In this document: one piece after another, positions 43,395 through 43,399 of the stretch
Layout of the letters: each line of letters opens with the position of its first letter
How positions within the stretch are numbered: the first letter of the stretch is position 1
DNA from: Anaerostipes sp.
GTDB lineage: Bacteria; Bacillota; Clostridia; Lachnospirales; Lachnospiraceae
Direction: 5' to 3'
Assembly: GCA_028697725.1 (NCBI GenBank)
Contig: JAQVEG010000004.1
Span: 1-43,399, forward strand
DNA: 43,399 nt
Notes under the pieces: generated by a model
The model's input: the letters and a program-made list of their open reading frames with translations, nothing else
The model's database searches: none
What the model was told of the DNA's origin: nothing
Translations under genes and position numbers: made by a program

Positions 43395-43399
43395 TATAA

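Overview
The window looks like chromosomal DNA of a spore-forming, low-GC, anaerobic Firmicute, most likely from the Lachnospiraceae or a nearby clostridial family. The reasons are AT-rich codon use, strong AGGAGG-type ribosome sites, sporulation and germination genes (spoIIP, gpr, a GerMN lipoprotein), the Firmicute order rex-acpS-nnr-alr-mazF, and rex divergent from a YdiF-type ABC-F gene. No prophage, IS element, CRISPR array, rRNA or tRNA was recognised. The species call is inference.

Layout. 1-1822: a hotdog thioesterase gene running tail-to-tail into a shortened rlmH, then a membrane zinc peptidase and a short duplicated sequence at the 3' end of yebC. 1812-7570: a minus-strand run read as rex-acpS-nnr-alr-mazF-CBS protein-yebC (redox sensing, ACP activation, NAD(P)HX repair, D-alanine, a lone MazF-type RNase). 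7745-11719: plus-strand ABC-F, family 2 glycosyltransferase and a leaderless subtilisin. 11777-18107: minus-strand hemW-lepA, a parallel beta-helix protein split by a frameshift in an A-rich tract, then spoIIP and gpr. gpr has a consensus-like forespore promoter that lies back-to-back with the housekeeping rpsT promoter. 18624-25117: a minus-strand run comEA-response regulator-histidine kinase-GerMN lipoprotein-comEC-holA, which joins DNA uptake, a two-component system and a polymerase subunit. 25202-31609: a DMT transporter, argCJBD and divergent argG, with ArgR-like sites in the shared control region.

31664-35461 encodes a large hybrid sensor kinase with two periplasmic-type solute-binding domains, coupled without a gap to a surface-anchored esterase. 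35624-41760 holds an acyl-CoA cluster (acyl-CoA dehydrogenase, acyl-CoA ligase, family I CoA-transferase, crotonase-fold protein) next to two tandem paralogous TetR regulators. Its promoter has a perfect 15-bp palindrome over the predicted transcription start. The crotonase lacks both classical hydratase glutamates, and there is no thiolase, hydroxyacyl-CoA dehydrogenase or ETF gene nearby. It therefore looks like an inducible activation and isomerisation/reduction pathway for an unknown acid, not ordinary beta-oxidation. The right end has a YqeG phosphatase, a DUF2971 protein and a GC-rich repeat patch.

The regions most worth following up are this acyl-CoA/TetR cluster, the hybrid kinase-esterase pair, the beta-helix frameshift, the rlmH truncation and the gpr/rpsT divergent promoters. 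All functional assignments come from reading motifs and gene order; no database search was run.
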